Source: Paenibacillus helianthi (GTDB lineage Bacteria; Bacillota; Bacilli; Paenibacillales; Paenibacillaceae). Taken from it: a DNA stretch of 64,000 nucleotides. The stretch is taken from positions 49,195-113,194 of the forward strand of contig NZ_LVWI01000040.1 in assembly GCF_001909055.1 (NCBI RefSeq). Reading direction: 5' to 3'. The notes beneath the pieces are model-generated. The model saw only the letters and a list, made by a program, of their open reading frames with translations. It was not told where the DNA came from and did no database searches. Positions 25,124 to 34,158 of the stretch are shown here, piece by piece (position 1 is the stretch's first letter; each line of letters begins with the position of its first letter). A program made the position numbers and the translations under genes.

Positions 25124-28100
25124 AAATAAAGGCTAAACTGCTGATCGGCTTCAGCGCAATGCTGGCCATTATGTTTTTGTTAACCTTCATTGGATACGAA
25201 CGGCTTAATAATATGAGCAGCCAGCTGGACAGCTTTCAGGACAGGTACAGCAAGGGCCGCTCATCCTCCGGACTCCGGGGTGAAGTGAACGATATGGCGC
25301 GTATACTGACGACCTCCATGCTCAATGCGGACAAGCTCTCGGTTGGTTCCCAAAAAAGCGAGCTTGAGGCTAAAGTCAAAAAAGCCGGAGGGTACCTTCA
25401 GAATATTGAAGATTCGATGGAAACAACAGAAGAAATGCAGCTGCTGAAACGGATTGAATCAGCCTATTCGGGTTATATAAATTATCAGAACAAAGTGCTT
25501 GATATGCTTTCTGCCGGCTATTTTCAGAATGCCAACGCCTACCGGAATGCAGAAGGGCAGAACATTCAGGAAGAGGTGCTGAACAGCCTGAATGCCCTGT
25601 CGGATTACAACGCATTCAGAATGACGGAGGAGAATACCAACGCTAAGAAGGCTTATGAGAGCTCCATCCAGATGGTGACCTTAATTATGGTTATAGGGCT
25701 GCTGCTGGGGCTTGGGGTTATTCTATGGGTGATTCCAAGCATCACACGAGGGCTTAATGTCGTTTCCATGATGATTAAGAGCTTCGGCAACGGCAAAATG
25801 AGGGCTATCCGCCGAATCAGGGTTACCTCCAAAGATGAGATTGGGGATGTTGCCCGGGTATTTCAGAACATGGCCAAAGATCTTGAACAGAAGCAGGAGA
25901 TGGAGAAGGCCTATGCACAGGCGCAGAGCGATCAGGCTTGGCTCAACGCAAATATTGCCCGTGTAACAGATCTTCTGCGTGGCGTCAATTCGCTGGAACA
26001 GGTGACCCAGACCTTCATTGGTGAGTTCACCCCGGTGCTTGGTGCACAATATGGGGCAATTTACCTGAAGGATCAGAACAATCCTAATCTGCTTGTCAGT
26101 AGCGCATCTTATGCGGGAGAGGGCAGCGCCAAACTCAAAGCAAGCTTTGAAATGGGTCAAGGGCTTGTGGGGCAAAGCGCGCTGGATAAAACTCCAATTA
26201 AGCTTATAGAGGCACCGGAAGACTATATTTCTGTTACATCCGGTTTTGGGGGTTCGCATCCGGATCATATTCTGATCTATCCGGTCCTCTTCGAAGATGA
26301 ATTGATGGGGGTTCTTGAATTTGCCTCCTTTACTCCATTTAGTGTCCTGCAGAATGAATTGCTGCATCAGCTTGCAATCAGCATGGGTGTGATTCTAAAT
26401 AATATCAGCCGCCAGCTTGTAGTGGAGGAGCTGCTCCGGGAATCCCAGGCGCTTACTGAAGAATTGCAATGCCAGTCGGAGGAGCTGCAGACACAGCAGG
26501 AAGAGCTTCGCCGCTCCAATGAGAATCTGGAGGAGCAGACGGATGCGCTTCGACGCTCCCAAGAATTACTGCAGCGGCAGCAGGGAGAATTGGAGCATTA
26601 CAATACCGAGTTGATCGCTAAGACCCGTGCATTGGAGGACCAGGTGCAGGAGGTGGAGGAGAAGAAGGATGAAATCGAGCATGCCCGCAGCCAGTTGGAG
26701 AAGCAGGCGATGCAGCTTGCCGTGACCAGCAAATATAAATCCGAGTTTCTGGCCAATATGTCACATGAGCTGCGCACTCCACTCAACAGTCTGCTGATTC
26801 TATCCCAGCTGCTTACAGAGAATAAGGATGGGAATCTGACGGAGAAGCAGGTGGAATTTGCGCATACGATTTATATGTCTGGCGCGGATCTGCTTAAAAT
26901 GATTGATGAGATTCTTGATCTCTCCAAAGTGGACGCCGGCAAAATGGAGCTAAATTATGAGGAAATACCTCTAACCGAGCTGAAAACCTTCGTGAAGCAG
27001 AATTTTGCACCGCAGGCTGTGAAAAAAGGATTGTCTTTGCGCCTTTTGTTCGATGAGCCGTTGCCGGATTCCCTCTTCACAGACGGTCACCGGTTGAAGC
27101 AAATTCTGCGGAATCTGCTGTCCAACGCCTTCAAGTTCACGAGTGAGGGCTTTGTGGAATTTGCGGTAAGCGCCGCAAATAAGGAGCATCTGCCCGCCTT
27201 CCTTCCGCATGAGTTCGAATATATTGCGATTTCTGTGAAGGATAGCGGGATTGGGATTCCTGCAGACAAGACAGACATTGTCTTTGAAGCGTTCCAGCAG
27301 GTGGATGGAACAACCAGCCGCAAATATGGCGGTACCGGACTGGGACTATCGATTAGCCGAGAACTTGCACGTCTTATGGGTGGAGCCATTGGACTGGAAT
27401 CGCGTGAAGGTCAAGGCAGTATTTTCACCTTGTACTTGCCGGTTAAAGGTCATTACAGCCTCCTTCCTGGAGTGCTCGAGGCTGCAGCCTCCCGGGAGCG
27501 TGAGGTTTCGGTGATATCTCAATATAACAGTGAGTACCGGATAGAACGTACAGAAGACACTCCAGCTGCGCCTATGGAGCCTATTATCATGGAGGATGAC
27601 CGTGATCATTTGTCTTCCAAGGATAAGATCCTGCTGATTATTGAAGATGATGAGAAGTTCGCCAAGATTCTGCTTGATATGGCCCGGAGCCGCGGTTTCA
27701 AGGGTCTGGTAGCCCTTCAGGGAGATATTGGCCTGACTATGGCCCAGACGTATCTGCCGGATGCCATTATCCTGGATATCCAGCTTCCAGTTCTGGATGG
27801 CTGGGCGATTCTGCGGGAGCTCAAGGGCTCTTCACAGACCCGCCATATTCCTGTTCATGTGATTTCTGTGAATGATGAAGTGAAGCAGGGACTGATGATG
27901 GGGGCGATGGCTTACTTAAGAAAGCCATCCTCAAGAGAAGCGCTGGACCGTGCATTTTCACAAATTGAGAACTATACAGCCAGTACCCTGAAGCATTTGC
28001 TGATTGTAGAGGATGACGCTACTCAGCGCCGCTCCATCATGGAGCTTATCGGGCATGATGATGTGGCCATCACCGCAGTTTCCACTGGGCATGAAGCGCT

Positions 28101-28794
28101 GAGCGAGCTTCGCAAGCAAAGATATGACTGTATGGTTCTCGATCTGATGCTGGACGATATGACCGGTTTCGAGCTGCTGGACCAGATTCGTGATGATGAA
28201 GATCTAAATGATCTGCCGATTATTATCTATACCGGCAAGGACCTGGACAGCAAGGAAGAAACTAAGCTGCGCAAGTATGCTGAATCTATTATTATTAAGG
28301 ATGTGCGTTCACCGGAAAGACTGTTAGATGAAACCACGTTGTTCCTGCATCGGGTGGAAGCCAATCTTCCTGAAGACAAGCGTAAAATCCTGCAAAAGCT
28401 GCACAATAAAGAAGAACTGTTCGACGGTAAAAAAATATTGCTGGTTGATGATGATATCCGCAATGTATTCGCCCTTTCCAGTGTGCTGGAAGGGTATCAT
28501 ATGGAAGTTAAGTTTGCAGAGAACGGCCGTGAGGCGCTGGACATGCTGGTGGAGCAGGAGGATTTTGATCTGGTGCTGATGGATATGATGATGCCGGAAA
28601 TGGACGGATATGAGGCCATGCGCCGGATCAGACAGATGCCGCAATATCAGAAACTGCCCATTATTGCGCTTACGGCTAAGGCAATGAAAGAGGACCGGGC
28701 CAAGTGTATAGAAGCCGGCGCCTCGGATTATATGAAGAAACCTATCAGTACTGAGCAGCTTCTTTCTCTAATGCGTGTGTGGTTGTATTCGTAA
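25120..28794 (+). CDS. Giant hybrid sensor histidine kinase (RsbK-like)
   Basis: 1,224 residues. Two membrane helices (about 7-25 and 189-211) flank an extracytoplasmic helical sensor region, followed by HAMP, GAF, a long Gln/Glu-rich coiled coil (about 435-540), HisKA with His549 in NMSHELRTPL, and an ATPase with DSGIGIP and GGTGLGLS. Three receiver domains follow, with phospho-Asp near 886, 1008 and 1155. It is translationally coupled to the phosphatase by the ATGA overlap. In B. cereus the hybrid kinase RsbK feeds phosphate to RsbY to turn on sigma-B, and is methylated by RsbM. Having three receivers is more than that RsbK. Start at 25120 chosen over 25078 for this coupling. Confidence 0.92.
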   Translation: MKIKAKLLIGFSAMLAIMFLLTFIGYERLNNMSSQLDSFQDRYSKGRSSSGLRGEVNDMARILTTSMLNADKLSVGSQKSELEAKVKKAGGYLQNIEDSMETTEEMQLLKRIESAYSGYINYQNKVLDMLSAGYFQNANAYRNAEGQNIQEEVLNSLNALSDYNAFRMTEENTNAKKAYESSIQMVTLIMVIGLLLGLGVILWVIPSITRGLNVVSMMIKSFGNGKMRAIRRIRVTSKDEIGDVARVFQNMAKDLEQKQEMEKAYAQAQSDQAWLNANIARVTDLLRGVNSLEQVTQTFIGEFTPVLGAQYGAIYLKDQNNPNLLVSSASYAGEGSAKLKASFEMGQGLVGQSALDKTPIKLIEAPEDYISVTSGFGGSHPDHILIYPVLFEDELMGVLEFASFTPFSVLQNELLHQLAISMGVILNNISRQLVVEELLRESQALTEELQCQSEELQTQQEELRRSNENLEEQTDALRRSQELLQRQQGELEHYNTELIAKTRALEDQVQEVEEKKDEIEHARSQLEKQAMQLAVTSKYKSEFLANMSHELRTPLNSLLILSQLLTENKDGNLTEKQVEFAHTIYMSGADLLKMIDEILDLSKVDAGKMELNYEEIPLTELKTFVKQNFAPQAVKKGLSLRLLFDEPLPDSLFTDGHRLKQILRNLLSNAFKFTSEGFVEFAVSAANKEHLPAFLPHEFEYIAISVKDSGIGIPADKTDIVFEAFQQVDGTTSRKYGGTGLGLSISRELARLMGGAIGLESREGQGSIFTLYLPVKGHYSLLPGVLEAAASREREVSVISQYNSEYRIERTEDTPAAPMEPIIMEDDRDHLSSKDKILLIIEDDEKFAKILLDMARSRGFKGLVALQGDIGLTMAQTYLPDAIILDIQLPVLDGWAILRELKGSSQTRHIPVHVISVNDEVKQGLMMGAMAYLRKPSSREALDRAFSQIENYTASTLKHLLIVEDDATQRRSIMELIGHDDVAITAVSTGHEALSELRKQRYDCMVLDLMLDDMTGFELLDQIRDDEDLNDLPIIIYTGKDLDSKEETKLRKYAESIIIKDVRSPERLLDETTLFLHRVEANLPEDKRKILQKLHNKEELFDGKKILLVDDDIRNVFALSSVLEGYHMEVKFAENGREALDMLVEQEDFDLVLMDMMMPEMDGYEAMRRIRQMPQYQKLPIIALTAKAMKEDRAKCIEAGASDYMKKPISTEQLLSLMRVWLYS

Positions 28795-28877
28795 GCCCGC
28801 TTTTGGGGTAATAGGATTACAGTACTAAATTACAACCCATCCGGAGATACGTTAGGTGCAAGGGAGCCTTGATAATA

Positions 28878-29747
28878 ATGACAGCTATGGAACGCGGGTA
28901 TGAAGAGCAATCTGCCCAGACCGGGATCAAACAGGAGCTTGAGCAGATTGAAATTGAACTGCTTCTCAGCGGTGTACACCGCCTTTACGGATATGATTTC
29001 AGGAATTATGCGCTGCCTTCCCTGAGGCGGCGGATCTGGCATCATGTGCATACGGAGAATGTACCCAGCATTTCCGCCCTGCAGGAGAAAGTGCTGCATA
29101 ACCGGGACTGTTTTGAACGGTTTGTATACAGCTTGTCCATTCCGGTAACGGAGATGTTTCGGGACCCCGGCCTCTTCCTGACCTTCCGTCAGAAGGTCAT
29201 CCCGCTCCTTCGGACCTATCCCTATATCCGGATCTGGCATGCCGGGTGCTCCACCGGAGAAGAAGTGTATTCCATGGCCATCCTTCTGCATGAGGAAGGG
29301 CTGTACGACAAGGCGCGCATTTATGCCACGGACATGAATGCACGCTCCCTGCAGCAGGCCAAAGAAGGGGTATACGAGATCAGTAAGATGAAGCAGTATA
29401 CCAAGAATTACATGGAAGCGGGAGGGACCCGCGCATTCTCCGAATATTATACAGCGAAATATAATTCTGTGATTCTGCAGCCTTATTTGCGCAAAAATAT
29501 TATTTTTGCAGAGCATAATCTGGCTACAGATACCTCTTTTAATGAGTTCAATGTAATATTTTGCCGGAATGTCATGATCTATTTCAACGACGAGCTCAGG
29601 GATCATGTGCATGGCTTGTTCCATGAAAGCTTAAGCCGTTTCGGAGTTCTGGTACTGGGCTCCAAAGAGTCTATACATTTTACCAGGTTCAGTGACAGTT
29701 ATGAGCCCCTGGACAGAGTGGAAAAAATATACCGTAAGAACAAATAG
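28878..29747 (+). CDS. CheR-type SAM-dependent methyltransferase (RsbM-like)
   Basis: About 289 residues. The N-terminal helical CheR domain ([21 protein letters not shown]) precedes the methyltransferase domain, with SAM motif [34 protein letters not shown] and FCRNVMIYF. No chemoreceptor genes are nearby. It sits between two hybrid kinases in the sigma-B block, as expected for RsbM, which in B. cereus methylates RsbK and restrains sigma-B. ATG 28878 is preferred (AGGGAG 11 bases earlier); TTG 28869 is possible. The target could be either kinase. Confidence 0.88.
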   Translation: MTAMERGYEEQSAQTGIKQELEQIEIELLLSGVHRLYGYDFRNYALPSLRRRIWHHVHTENVPSISALQEKVLHNRDCFERFVYSLSIPVTEMFRDPGLFLTFRQKVIPLLRTYPYIRIWHAGCSTGEEVYSMAILLHEEGLYDKARIYATDMNARSLQQAKEGVYEISKMKQYTKNYMEAGGTRAFSEYYTAKYNSVILQPYLRKNIIFAEHNLATDTSFNEFNVIFCRNVMIYFNDELRDHVHGLFHESLSRFGVLVLGSKESIHFTRFSDSYEPLDRVEKIYRKNK

Positions 29748-29764
29748 CGGGTGAGGAGGGGCCA

Positions 29765-31435
29765 ATGGGGGTTCAAGAACCGATTCATATACTGCTTGTC
29801 GATGACCGTCCTGAGAATCTGCTGGCGCTGGAAGCAGTGCTTGAAAGCCAGCATTATAAGCTTGTCAAAGCGAATTCCGGTGAAGAAGCACTGCGGTGTT
29901 TATTAAGACATGAATTTGCAGTGATTGTACTGGACGTACAGATGCCGGGTATGGATGGAATTGAAACTGCCAAATTGATCAAAGCCAGAGAGAAGACAAA
30001 GGATATTCCAATTATTTTTATCTCAGCCAACAGCAAAGAGGCGGAGCATCTGTTTGCGGGATATTCGGCTGGTGCGATTGATTATATGGTCAAGCCCTTC
30101 ATCCCCCAAATTCTGAAGTCCAAAATCGAAGGCTTCGTCGATATGCACCTTACGACCAAAAAGCATCAGATGCAGACCATGCTGCTGCAGCAAAAGACGC
30201 AAGAGCTGGAGAGAATTAACGGAGAACTGACCAAAGCCAAGGAAGAGGCGGAGATTGCCGCCAAAGCCAAGACGGAATTCCTGGCTATGATGAGCCATGA
30301 GATTCGCACGCCAATGAACGGTGTGGTGGGCATGATTGACCTGCTCATGGAGACGGAGCTTGCTCCAGACCAGAAAGAGTATACGGAGATCATCCGCAAA
30401 AGTGCCGATACGCTCATTACCGTTATTAACGATATTCTTGATTTCACCAAGATGGAATCAGGTAAAATGGAAATGGAAGAACAGTTATTTGAGCTACAGA
30501 CCACTATCCAGGAGGTATTTAGCTTATTTTCTGCGGAAGCTGGCAAAAAAAATCTTGAACTGGCCTATTTTATTGACCAAAAGCTGCCTAGGCTGATTTA
30601 CGGGGATATGGCCCGTTTGCGTCAGGTATTAATCAATTTAGTCGCGAATGCCGTTAAATTTACCAATCAAGGCGGTGTTTACCTTGTAGCCTCCAGGGTG
30701 TCTTCGGAAGATCATAAGATGACCGTAGAATTCACCATTAAGGATACAGGCATTGGGATTTCTCCGGAAAAATGTGACCGGCTGTTCCAGCCGTTTTCTC
30801 AGCTGGATTCTTCTATGACGCGCAAATACGGCGGCACAGGTCTGGGACTGGCCATCTGCAAATCCCTGGTTGGAATGATGGGCGGTGAAATCCGTGTGGA
30901 ATCCATGGAGGAAAAAGGGGCGACCTTTGTTTTTACAATTAAGACTACAGTGCCGGATGATGAACTTGGAAGAACCTTTCAGGAGGAGGAGCATCCTGCT
31001 GTAGAAACCGGTCAACATTGGCAGAAAAAGATCCTTGTAGTGGATGATCATCCGATCAATCAGCGCCTGATGGTAAGTATGCTGGACAAGCTGGGCTATG
31101 ACTCCACAGTTGCCAAGGATGGTCATCAGGCAGTGGAGCTGTCTCTCCGCGAGGATTTTGATTTCATATTTATGGACCTGCAGATGCCTGTTATGGATGG
31201 ATTGACGGCCACCTCCAGAATCAGGCAGGGCTCTGGACATAATGCTACCCATGCTGTCATTATTGCGATGACCGCGAATGTAATGGAGGGGGTCCAGAAC
31301 CGCTGTTCTGCTGCTGGAATGGATGGGTATATCAGCAAGCCGCTGAAAATGAGCAGCTTGAAACAAATTATTTTACGTTATGCCTCCAGTGACAATCCGG
31401 CTGAGATACGGAACACCTCACTTTTCAAGGCATGA
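29765..31435 (+). CDS. Soluble hybrid histidine kinase, receiver-kinase-receiver
   Basis: 556 residues without membrane segments. The N-terminal receiver ([10 protein letters not shown], Asp57 in [11 protein letters not shown]) is followed by a coiled coil, HisKA with His178 in [12 protein letters not shown], an ATPase with DTGIGIS and [13 protein letters not shown], and a C-terminal receiver with Asp471 in [24 protein letters not shown] precedes ATG 29765, 17 bases after the methyltransferase stop. It lies between the RsbM-like gene and rsbV on the same strand, so it is positioned to join sigma-B control. B. cereus has no such kinase in its locus that I know of; its partner is unknown. Confidence 0.9.
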   Translation: MGVQEPIHILLVDDRPENLLALEAVLESQHYKLVKANSGEEALRCLLRHEFAVIVLDVQMPGMDGIETAKLIKAREKTKDIPIIFISANSKEAEHLFAGYSAGAIDYMVKPFIPQILKSKIEGFVDMHLTTKKHQMQTMLLQQKTQELERINGELTKAKEEAEIAAKAKTEFLAMMSHEIRTPMNGVVGMIDLLMETELAPDQKEYTEIIRKSADTLITVINDILDFTKMESGKMEMEEQLFELQTTIQEVFSLFSAEAGKKNLELAYFIDQKLPRLIYGDMARLRQVLINLVANAVKFTNQGGVYLVASRVSSEDHKMTVEFTIKDTGIGISPEKCDRLFQPFSQLDSSMTRKYGGTGLGLAICKSLVGMMGGEIRVESMEEKGATFVFTIKTTVPDDELGRTFQEEEHPAVETGQHWQKKILVVDDHPINQRLMVSMLDKLGYDSTVAKDGHQAVELSLREDFDFIFMDLQMPVMDGLTATSRIRQGSGHNATHAVIIAMTANVMEGVQNRCSAAGMDGYISKPLKMSSLKQIILRYASSDNPAEIRNTSLFKA

Positions 31436-31471
31436 TCCATTAAGTACCAATGTATGAATGTGGCGTTTTTT

Positions 31472-31497
31472 GTTTCAACCGTATAGCTTTAGGGTTA
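31472..31497 (+). promoter_or_regulatory. Sigma-B-like promoter of rsbV-rsbW-sigB
   Basis: GTTTCA, a 14-base spacer and GGGTTA sit 36 bases before the rsbV start. Autoregulation of the rsbVW-sigB operon by sigma-B from this position is standard in Bacillus. The match is close to consensus GTTTAA-N12-15-GGGTAT. Confidence 0.72.
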
Positions 31498-31532
31498 TTG
31501 GTAAAGAAAACATTTATCAGGAGAGATTGTCT

Positions 31533-31871
31533 ATGAATACAAATAAAAGCGAAAAGTTCCACGCAAGAACCGAAACAGAAGGCAATGTATGCACGGTTTA
31601 CTTAGTTGGCGAGCTCGATTTGTCGGTAGCTCCCGACTTTCGTCTGGTGATGGAACCACTGGTAGGGGATACTGGGCTTGACCTTGTGATTAATCTGAAG
31701 GAATTGAGATATATCGACAGCACAGGCATTGGTATTCTGCTCTCGATTCTCAAAGCAAGACATGGAATGGACGTTAAGTTTTCAGTTGAGGAAGTTCCGC
31801 CGCAAATACAGAAGCTATTTGATATGACAGGAATCTCCAAGTTTTTTGCCCCCCAAGAGAATTCCCACTAG
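31533..31871 (+). CDS. rsbV: Anti-sigma factor antagonist RsbV
   Basis: A 112-residue STAS-domain protein. ELDLSVAPDFRLVMEPLV and the phosphorylation loop LRYIDSTGIGILLSIL, with Ser63 as the expected kinase target, identify it. When dephosphorylated, RsbV binds RsbW and frees sigma-B. The start at 31533 follows AGGAGAG; the frame's earlier start at 31458 overlaps the promoter and is rejected. rsbW begins 18 bases after its stop. Confidence 0.92.
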   Translation: MNTNKSEKFHARTETEGNVCTVYLVGELDLSVAPDFRLVMEPLVGDTGLDLVINLKELRYIDSTGIGILLSILKARHGMDVKFSVEEVPPQIQKLFDMTGISKFFAPQENSH

Positions 31872-31889
31872 GAAAGGATCGAACTAAGG

Positions 31890-32342
31890 ATGAGTGATGA
31901 CGTGCAAAAAGTAGTTCTTCAGTTACCCGCAAGTGCAGAATATGTCGATATCGTCAGACTGAATTTATATGGCATTGCCTCCAAAATGGGCTTTACTTAT
32001 GAAGACATTGAGGATATGAAAGTGGCTGTATCCGAAGCATGCAACAATTCGGTTCTTTACGCTTACGGGCAGGAAGACGGGATGGTTGATGTAATCTTTG
32101 AAGTTGGAACACGAGCCTTGTCCATCACCGTCAAAGATGAGGGGGAGAGCTTTGACGGATTGGAAGAGTCCGAGGAACGTATGACGCTGCATGATAAAGA
32201 GCTGAATGATGTTCAGGTAGGCGGGCTGGGCTTTTATTTAATGCAAGCGCTCATGGATGACGTTAGCGTAGTGAGCGAAGCAGGGAGAGGGACAGTCGTC
32301 ACCCTGACCAAGCGGCTTAATTTCAGCGAGGAGAAAGTATGA
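31890..32342 (+). CDS. rsbW: Anti-sigma-B factor/serine kinase RsbW
   Basis: A 150-residue GHKL-ATPase-type serine kinase. The N-box EACNNSVLYAYG and G-boxes VKDEGESFD and GGLGFYLMQALMD are present. It binds sigma-B or RsbV and phosphorylates RsbV. Its stop overlaps the start of the sigma factor gene (ATGA), implying translational coupling and a fixed ratio of the two proteins. Confidence 0.93.
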   Translation: MSDDVQKVVLQLPASAEYVDIVRLNLYGIASKMGFTYEDIEDMKVAVSEACNNSVLYAYGQEDGMVDVIFEVGTRALSITVKDEGESFDGLEESEERMTLHDKELNDVQVGGLGFYLMQALMDDVSVVSEAGRGTVVTLTKRLNFSEEKV

Positions 32343-33109
32343 ACGAAAAAGTGACTCCCCCCGAGTCCATGAACGAAGCGGTAAGTCTGATCTGGGAATA
32401 CCAGCAGACCAAAGATAATGAAATTGCAACAGTTTTGATCCGTAAATATGAACCCATGGTGAAGATGGCTGCCGGTAAAATTGCCCGCAACCGTCCAGAT
32501 CTGTACGAAGACTTATATCAGGTAGGACAAATGGCGCTGATTAGGCTGCTGCAGCAATACGACATCAGTCTGGGAATTCCTTTTGAACCGTATGCCATGA
32601 AAAGCATGATCGGGCACATGAAAAATTACCTGCGCGATAAATCCTGGTACATACAGGTTCCTAGAAGGATCAAAGAAAAGGGTGCCCTTGTCCAGCAGGC
32701 GATTGATGAGCTAACCATCAGATTGGAACGTTCTCCTGCCGTAGAGGAAATTGCTCATTATCTTGATCTTACCGTAGAAGAAACTGTGGAAGTACTAGCC
32801 GGTCGAGAATGCTACCATTACGTATCCCTGGATTCGCCTCTATCCCAAGAGGAGACAGGGGCTACACTTGGTGAGATTATCAGCTCTGAAGCCAATGATT
32901 ATGAGACCGTAGAGAAACGCATGGATTTGCAGCAGGCCCTCGGGCAGCTTAAGGAACAGGAACAGCAGGTGTTGCTGCTGGCTTTCCAGGACGGGCAATC
33001 CCAACGTGCCATCGCCCAGAAGCTTGGAGTGTCGCAAATGAGCGTATCACGGATTCAAAAGCGGGCTACAGAAAAACTGAAGCAGATTATGGCGAATTCA
33101 TCCTATTAA
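32339..33109 (+). CDS. sigB: RNA polymerase sigma factor, SigB family
   Basis: A 256-residue group-3 sigma factor. Region 2 is present (YEDLYQVGQMALIRLLQQYD, then PFEPYAMKSMIGHMKNYLRDKSW). Region 3 follows, then region 4 with QRAIAQKLGVSQMSVSRIQKRATEKLK, the -35-binding helix-turn-helix. It directs the general stress response in Bacillus and relatives, and is held by RsbW encoded immediately upstream with a four-base overlap. Three promoters matching its expected consensus lie in this window. It could alternatively be called sporulation SigF/SigG-like by homology, but the rsbVW context and absence of a spoIIA arrangement favour SigB. Confidence 0.88.
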   Translation: MNEKVTPPESMNEAVSLIWEYQQTKDNEIATVLIRKYEPMVKMAAGKIARNRPDLYEDLYQVGQMALIRLLQQYDISLGIPFEPYAMKSMIGHMKNYLRDKSWYIQVPRRIKEKGALVQQAIDELTIRLERSPAVEEIAHYLDLTVEETVEVLAGRECYHYVSLDSPLSQEETGATLGEIISSEANDYETVEKRMDLQQALGQLKEQEQQVLLLAFQDGQSQRAIAQKLGVSQMSVSRIQKRATEKLKQIMANSSY

Positions 33110-33130
33110 TATAAATTTGGGTTATAACAA

Positions 33131-33175
33131 AATGGACATGCCTGATTCCCGTGCGGGGAGGGCATGTCCATTTTA
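33131..33175. terminator. Bidirectional terminator after sigB
   Basis: AATGGACATGCC pairs with GGCATGTCCATT around a GC-rich loop, with T-rich ends on both strands. It serves sigB and the convergent DUF5665 gene. Confidence 0.88.
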
Positions 33176-33197
33176 TATATATCATTATTTAAATGGA

Positions 33198-33530
33198 TCA
33201 GCTGTTGGCATCAATGTACTTCTTGATCTCTCCGAGGTATTCTCCGATTACCGGCACATTCAGGAACAGACTGAGAATATAGCCCAGTAAGCCCAGAATC
33301 ACAAAGGTGCCAAGGGAGAGTCCGAGACCACGGGATATGCCTGCCATGAGATTGGTGATAATCCGTTTTTTAGGGTCCGTATAGTTTTCAAGGATATCCT
33401 TAAATTCCGATTTTTCCAGCGAATCGGCAATTTTGTCAAGCCTGGCGTTTAGCCGTTTCACTTCATGCCTCAGCTCGAAGGGATGCTCCTCTACATCGTA
33501 GGTTTTCGTGTTGTTCCCCGCATCTCCCAT
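33198..33530 (-). CDS. DUF5665 membrane protein
   Basis: A 110-residue protein. An N-terminal helical segment (ELRHEVKRLNARLDKIADSLEKSEF) is followed by KRIITNLMAGISRGLGLSLGTFVILGLLGYILSLFLNVPVIGEYL, the glycine-rich amphipathic and membrane part of DUF5665. The function is unknown. It lies downstream of ytxH on the same strand, at the edge of the sigma-B block. Confidence 0.8.
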   Translation of the reverse strand: MGDAGNNTKTYDVEEHPFELRHEVKRLNARLDKIADSLEKSEFKDILENYTDPKKRIITNLMAGISRGLGLSLGTFVILGLLGYILSLFLNVPVIGEYLGEIKKYIDANS

Positions 33531-33592
33531 AAGGTTACCTGCTTTCTATAGCCCGTAACCGGACTTTGATAAATAAACAAATATTACATAAC

Positions 33593-33622
33593 AACAGCCA
33601 GCTGCAAGTGAGCTGGCTGTTT
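33593..33622 (-). terminator. Terminator after ytxH
   Basis: On the minus strand AACAGCCAGCT and AGCTGGCTGTT form an 11-base-pair stem with a seven-base loop, followed by GTTATG. Its T-run is poor. Confidence 0.65.
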
Positions 33623-33654
33623 CCGGATTTAGATCAAGCCGCGGATCACCGCTT

Positions 33655-34158
33655 TTAGTAAGAAGATTTATAAGAAGCCTTAACTTCTTCCTTGGCTTCC
33701 TGTGCCGTATCCGATATATCCTTGGAAGAAGCGGAGGCTTCCTCGGCAACGTCCTTTGAAGCGTCTTTGACATCAGAAATGATATCTGCGGATGCGCTTC
33801 CTACGGTTTCGCCGATTTTTTTACCTGTTTCGGATAACGTAGCGGCAATTTGTTGTTTACTGTCACTGACTGTAGTGAAAATATCAGAAGCTTTGGCGGA
33901 TACCGTGCTGGCAAGGTCAGTAGTCTTTTCTAGGGCGGTAGCAGCAATCGTTTTGGTTTTATCCGTTACGACACCTGCAACCTCTTTGGTTTTGTCCGTA
34001 GCGGTCGAGAATTTCTCAGACAAGTCACTGCGCATTTCACGGCCTGGCTTAGGAGCGAACAGCAATGCTGCGGCAGCTCCAATCAAACCTCCGATGAAAA
34101 TACCTTTGAAAAATGTGTTTCCGCTCTCTACCGGATATTCTGTCTCTGCTTTATTCAT
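33655..34158 (-). CDS. ytxH: YtxH-family general stress protein
   Basis: A 167-residue protein. The N-terminal FFKGIFIGGLIGAAAALLFAPKPGREMRSDL is the YtxH (DUF, PF12732) signature: one membrane helix then a basic APKPG.E.R motif. The long tail has repeated 11-residue-like helical motifs rich in Thr, Lys, Asp and Ala (TDKTKEVAGVV, TDKTKTIAATA, ASDIFTTVSD...), similar to LEA-type desiccation proteins. The start is ATG 34158, nine bases after GAGGAG. B. subtilis ytxGHJ is stress-induced through sigma-B. A weak sigma-B-like element (GTTTCA-N14-GTTTAT) is seen on the minus strand, ending near 34289. Confidence 0.86.
   Translation of the reverse strand: MNKAETEYPVESGNTFFKGIFIGGLIGAAAALLFAPKPGREMRSDLSEKFSTATDKTKEVAGVVTDKTKTIAATALEKTTDLASTVSAKASDIFTTVSDSKQQIAATLSETGKKIGETVGSASADIISDVKDASKDVAEEASASSKDISDTAQEAKEEVKASYKSSY

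Noticed and set aside
32339..33109. Assignment of the sigma factor to SigF or SigG
   Set aside because: Sequence similarity within this group is high, but the preceding rsbV-rsbW and the RsbK-like block favour SigB; no spoIIA or spoIIG arrangement is present.
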